Part shown: one piece after another, positions 5,999 through 6,017 of the stretch
Layout of the letters: every line of letters starts with the position of its first letter
Numbering within the stretch: position 1 is the first letter of the stretch
NCBI GenBank assembly: GCA_002440045.1
Contig: DJRI01000076.1
Span: 9,149-15,165, forward strand
Direction: 5' to 3'
Source: Ruminococcaceae bacterium UBA6364
Lineage (GTDB): Bacteria; Bacillota; Clostridia; Oscillospirales; Acutalibacteraceae
Length of the DNA stretch: 6,017 nt
Program-made: the position numbers and the translations under genes
Notes under the pieces: generated by a model
The model's input: the letters and a program-made list of their open reading frames with translations, nothing else
Told to the model about the DNA's origin: nothing
Database searches by the model: none

Positions 5999-6016
5999 GG
6001 AACGCGTAAGCGTTCC
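5999..6016 (+). repeat. GGAACGC/GCGTTCC hairpin with GTAA loop
   Basis: A perfect 7-bp stem (5999-6005 with 6010-6016) closes GTAA, the same GNRA-type loop as at 5887-5890 although the stem sequence differs. It ends one base before the window edge, so the mosaic may continue. Confidence 0.7.
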
Positions 6017-6017
6017 C

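Overview
The window holds one large gene inside unusual repeat-rich intergenic DNA. A C-terminal type I dockerin, a Gram-positive-style signal peptide and a canonical sigma-A promoter suggest an uncultured gut or rumen Clostridia lineage (Ruminococcaceae/Oscillospiraceae-like). This placement is inferred from protein architecture and repeat style; no marker gene is present.

Positions 1-72 hold a heptanucleotide tandem array (AGCTAAC units) cut by the window edge, followed by two small GC-rich hairpins. Positions 71-143 hold an A/T-rich tract and a strong promoter (TTGACA, 17-bp spacer, TATCAT). From about 150 to 602 runs a GC-richer stretch of about 450 nt with many short hairpins and no convincing gene. 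It is either a very long 5' leader or a separate non-coding RNA. A clear Shine-Dalgarno at 587-592 sets the start of the large gene at 603.

Positions 603-5582 encode a secreted protein of 1659 aa. Its order is signal peptide, about 800 residues of mostly helical leucine-rich sequence of no family I recognise, about 280 residues of beta-rich sequence, about 380 residues of alanine-rich FIVAR-like helical repeats, a small dockerin-adjacent beta module, and a C-terminal dockerin. The likely role is a non-catalytic or unassigned part of a cell-surface, cohesin-based (cellulosome-like) assembly. No catalytic domain is evident.

Positions 5583-6017 contain no gene. This stretch is a mosaic of perfect short inverted repeats, two of them with GTAA (GNRA-type) loops, and two more heptamer arrays. 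One array begins with TAGCCAC/TAGCCAT units and drifts into the AGCTAAC type seen at the left edge. The gene is therefore bracketed by the same family of repeats. No obvious new enzymatic, defence or mobile system is visible. The items most worth a second look are the long structured leader, the flanking heptamer/hairpin mosaic and the unassigned N-terminal 800 residues.
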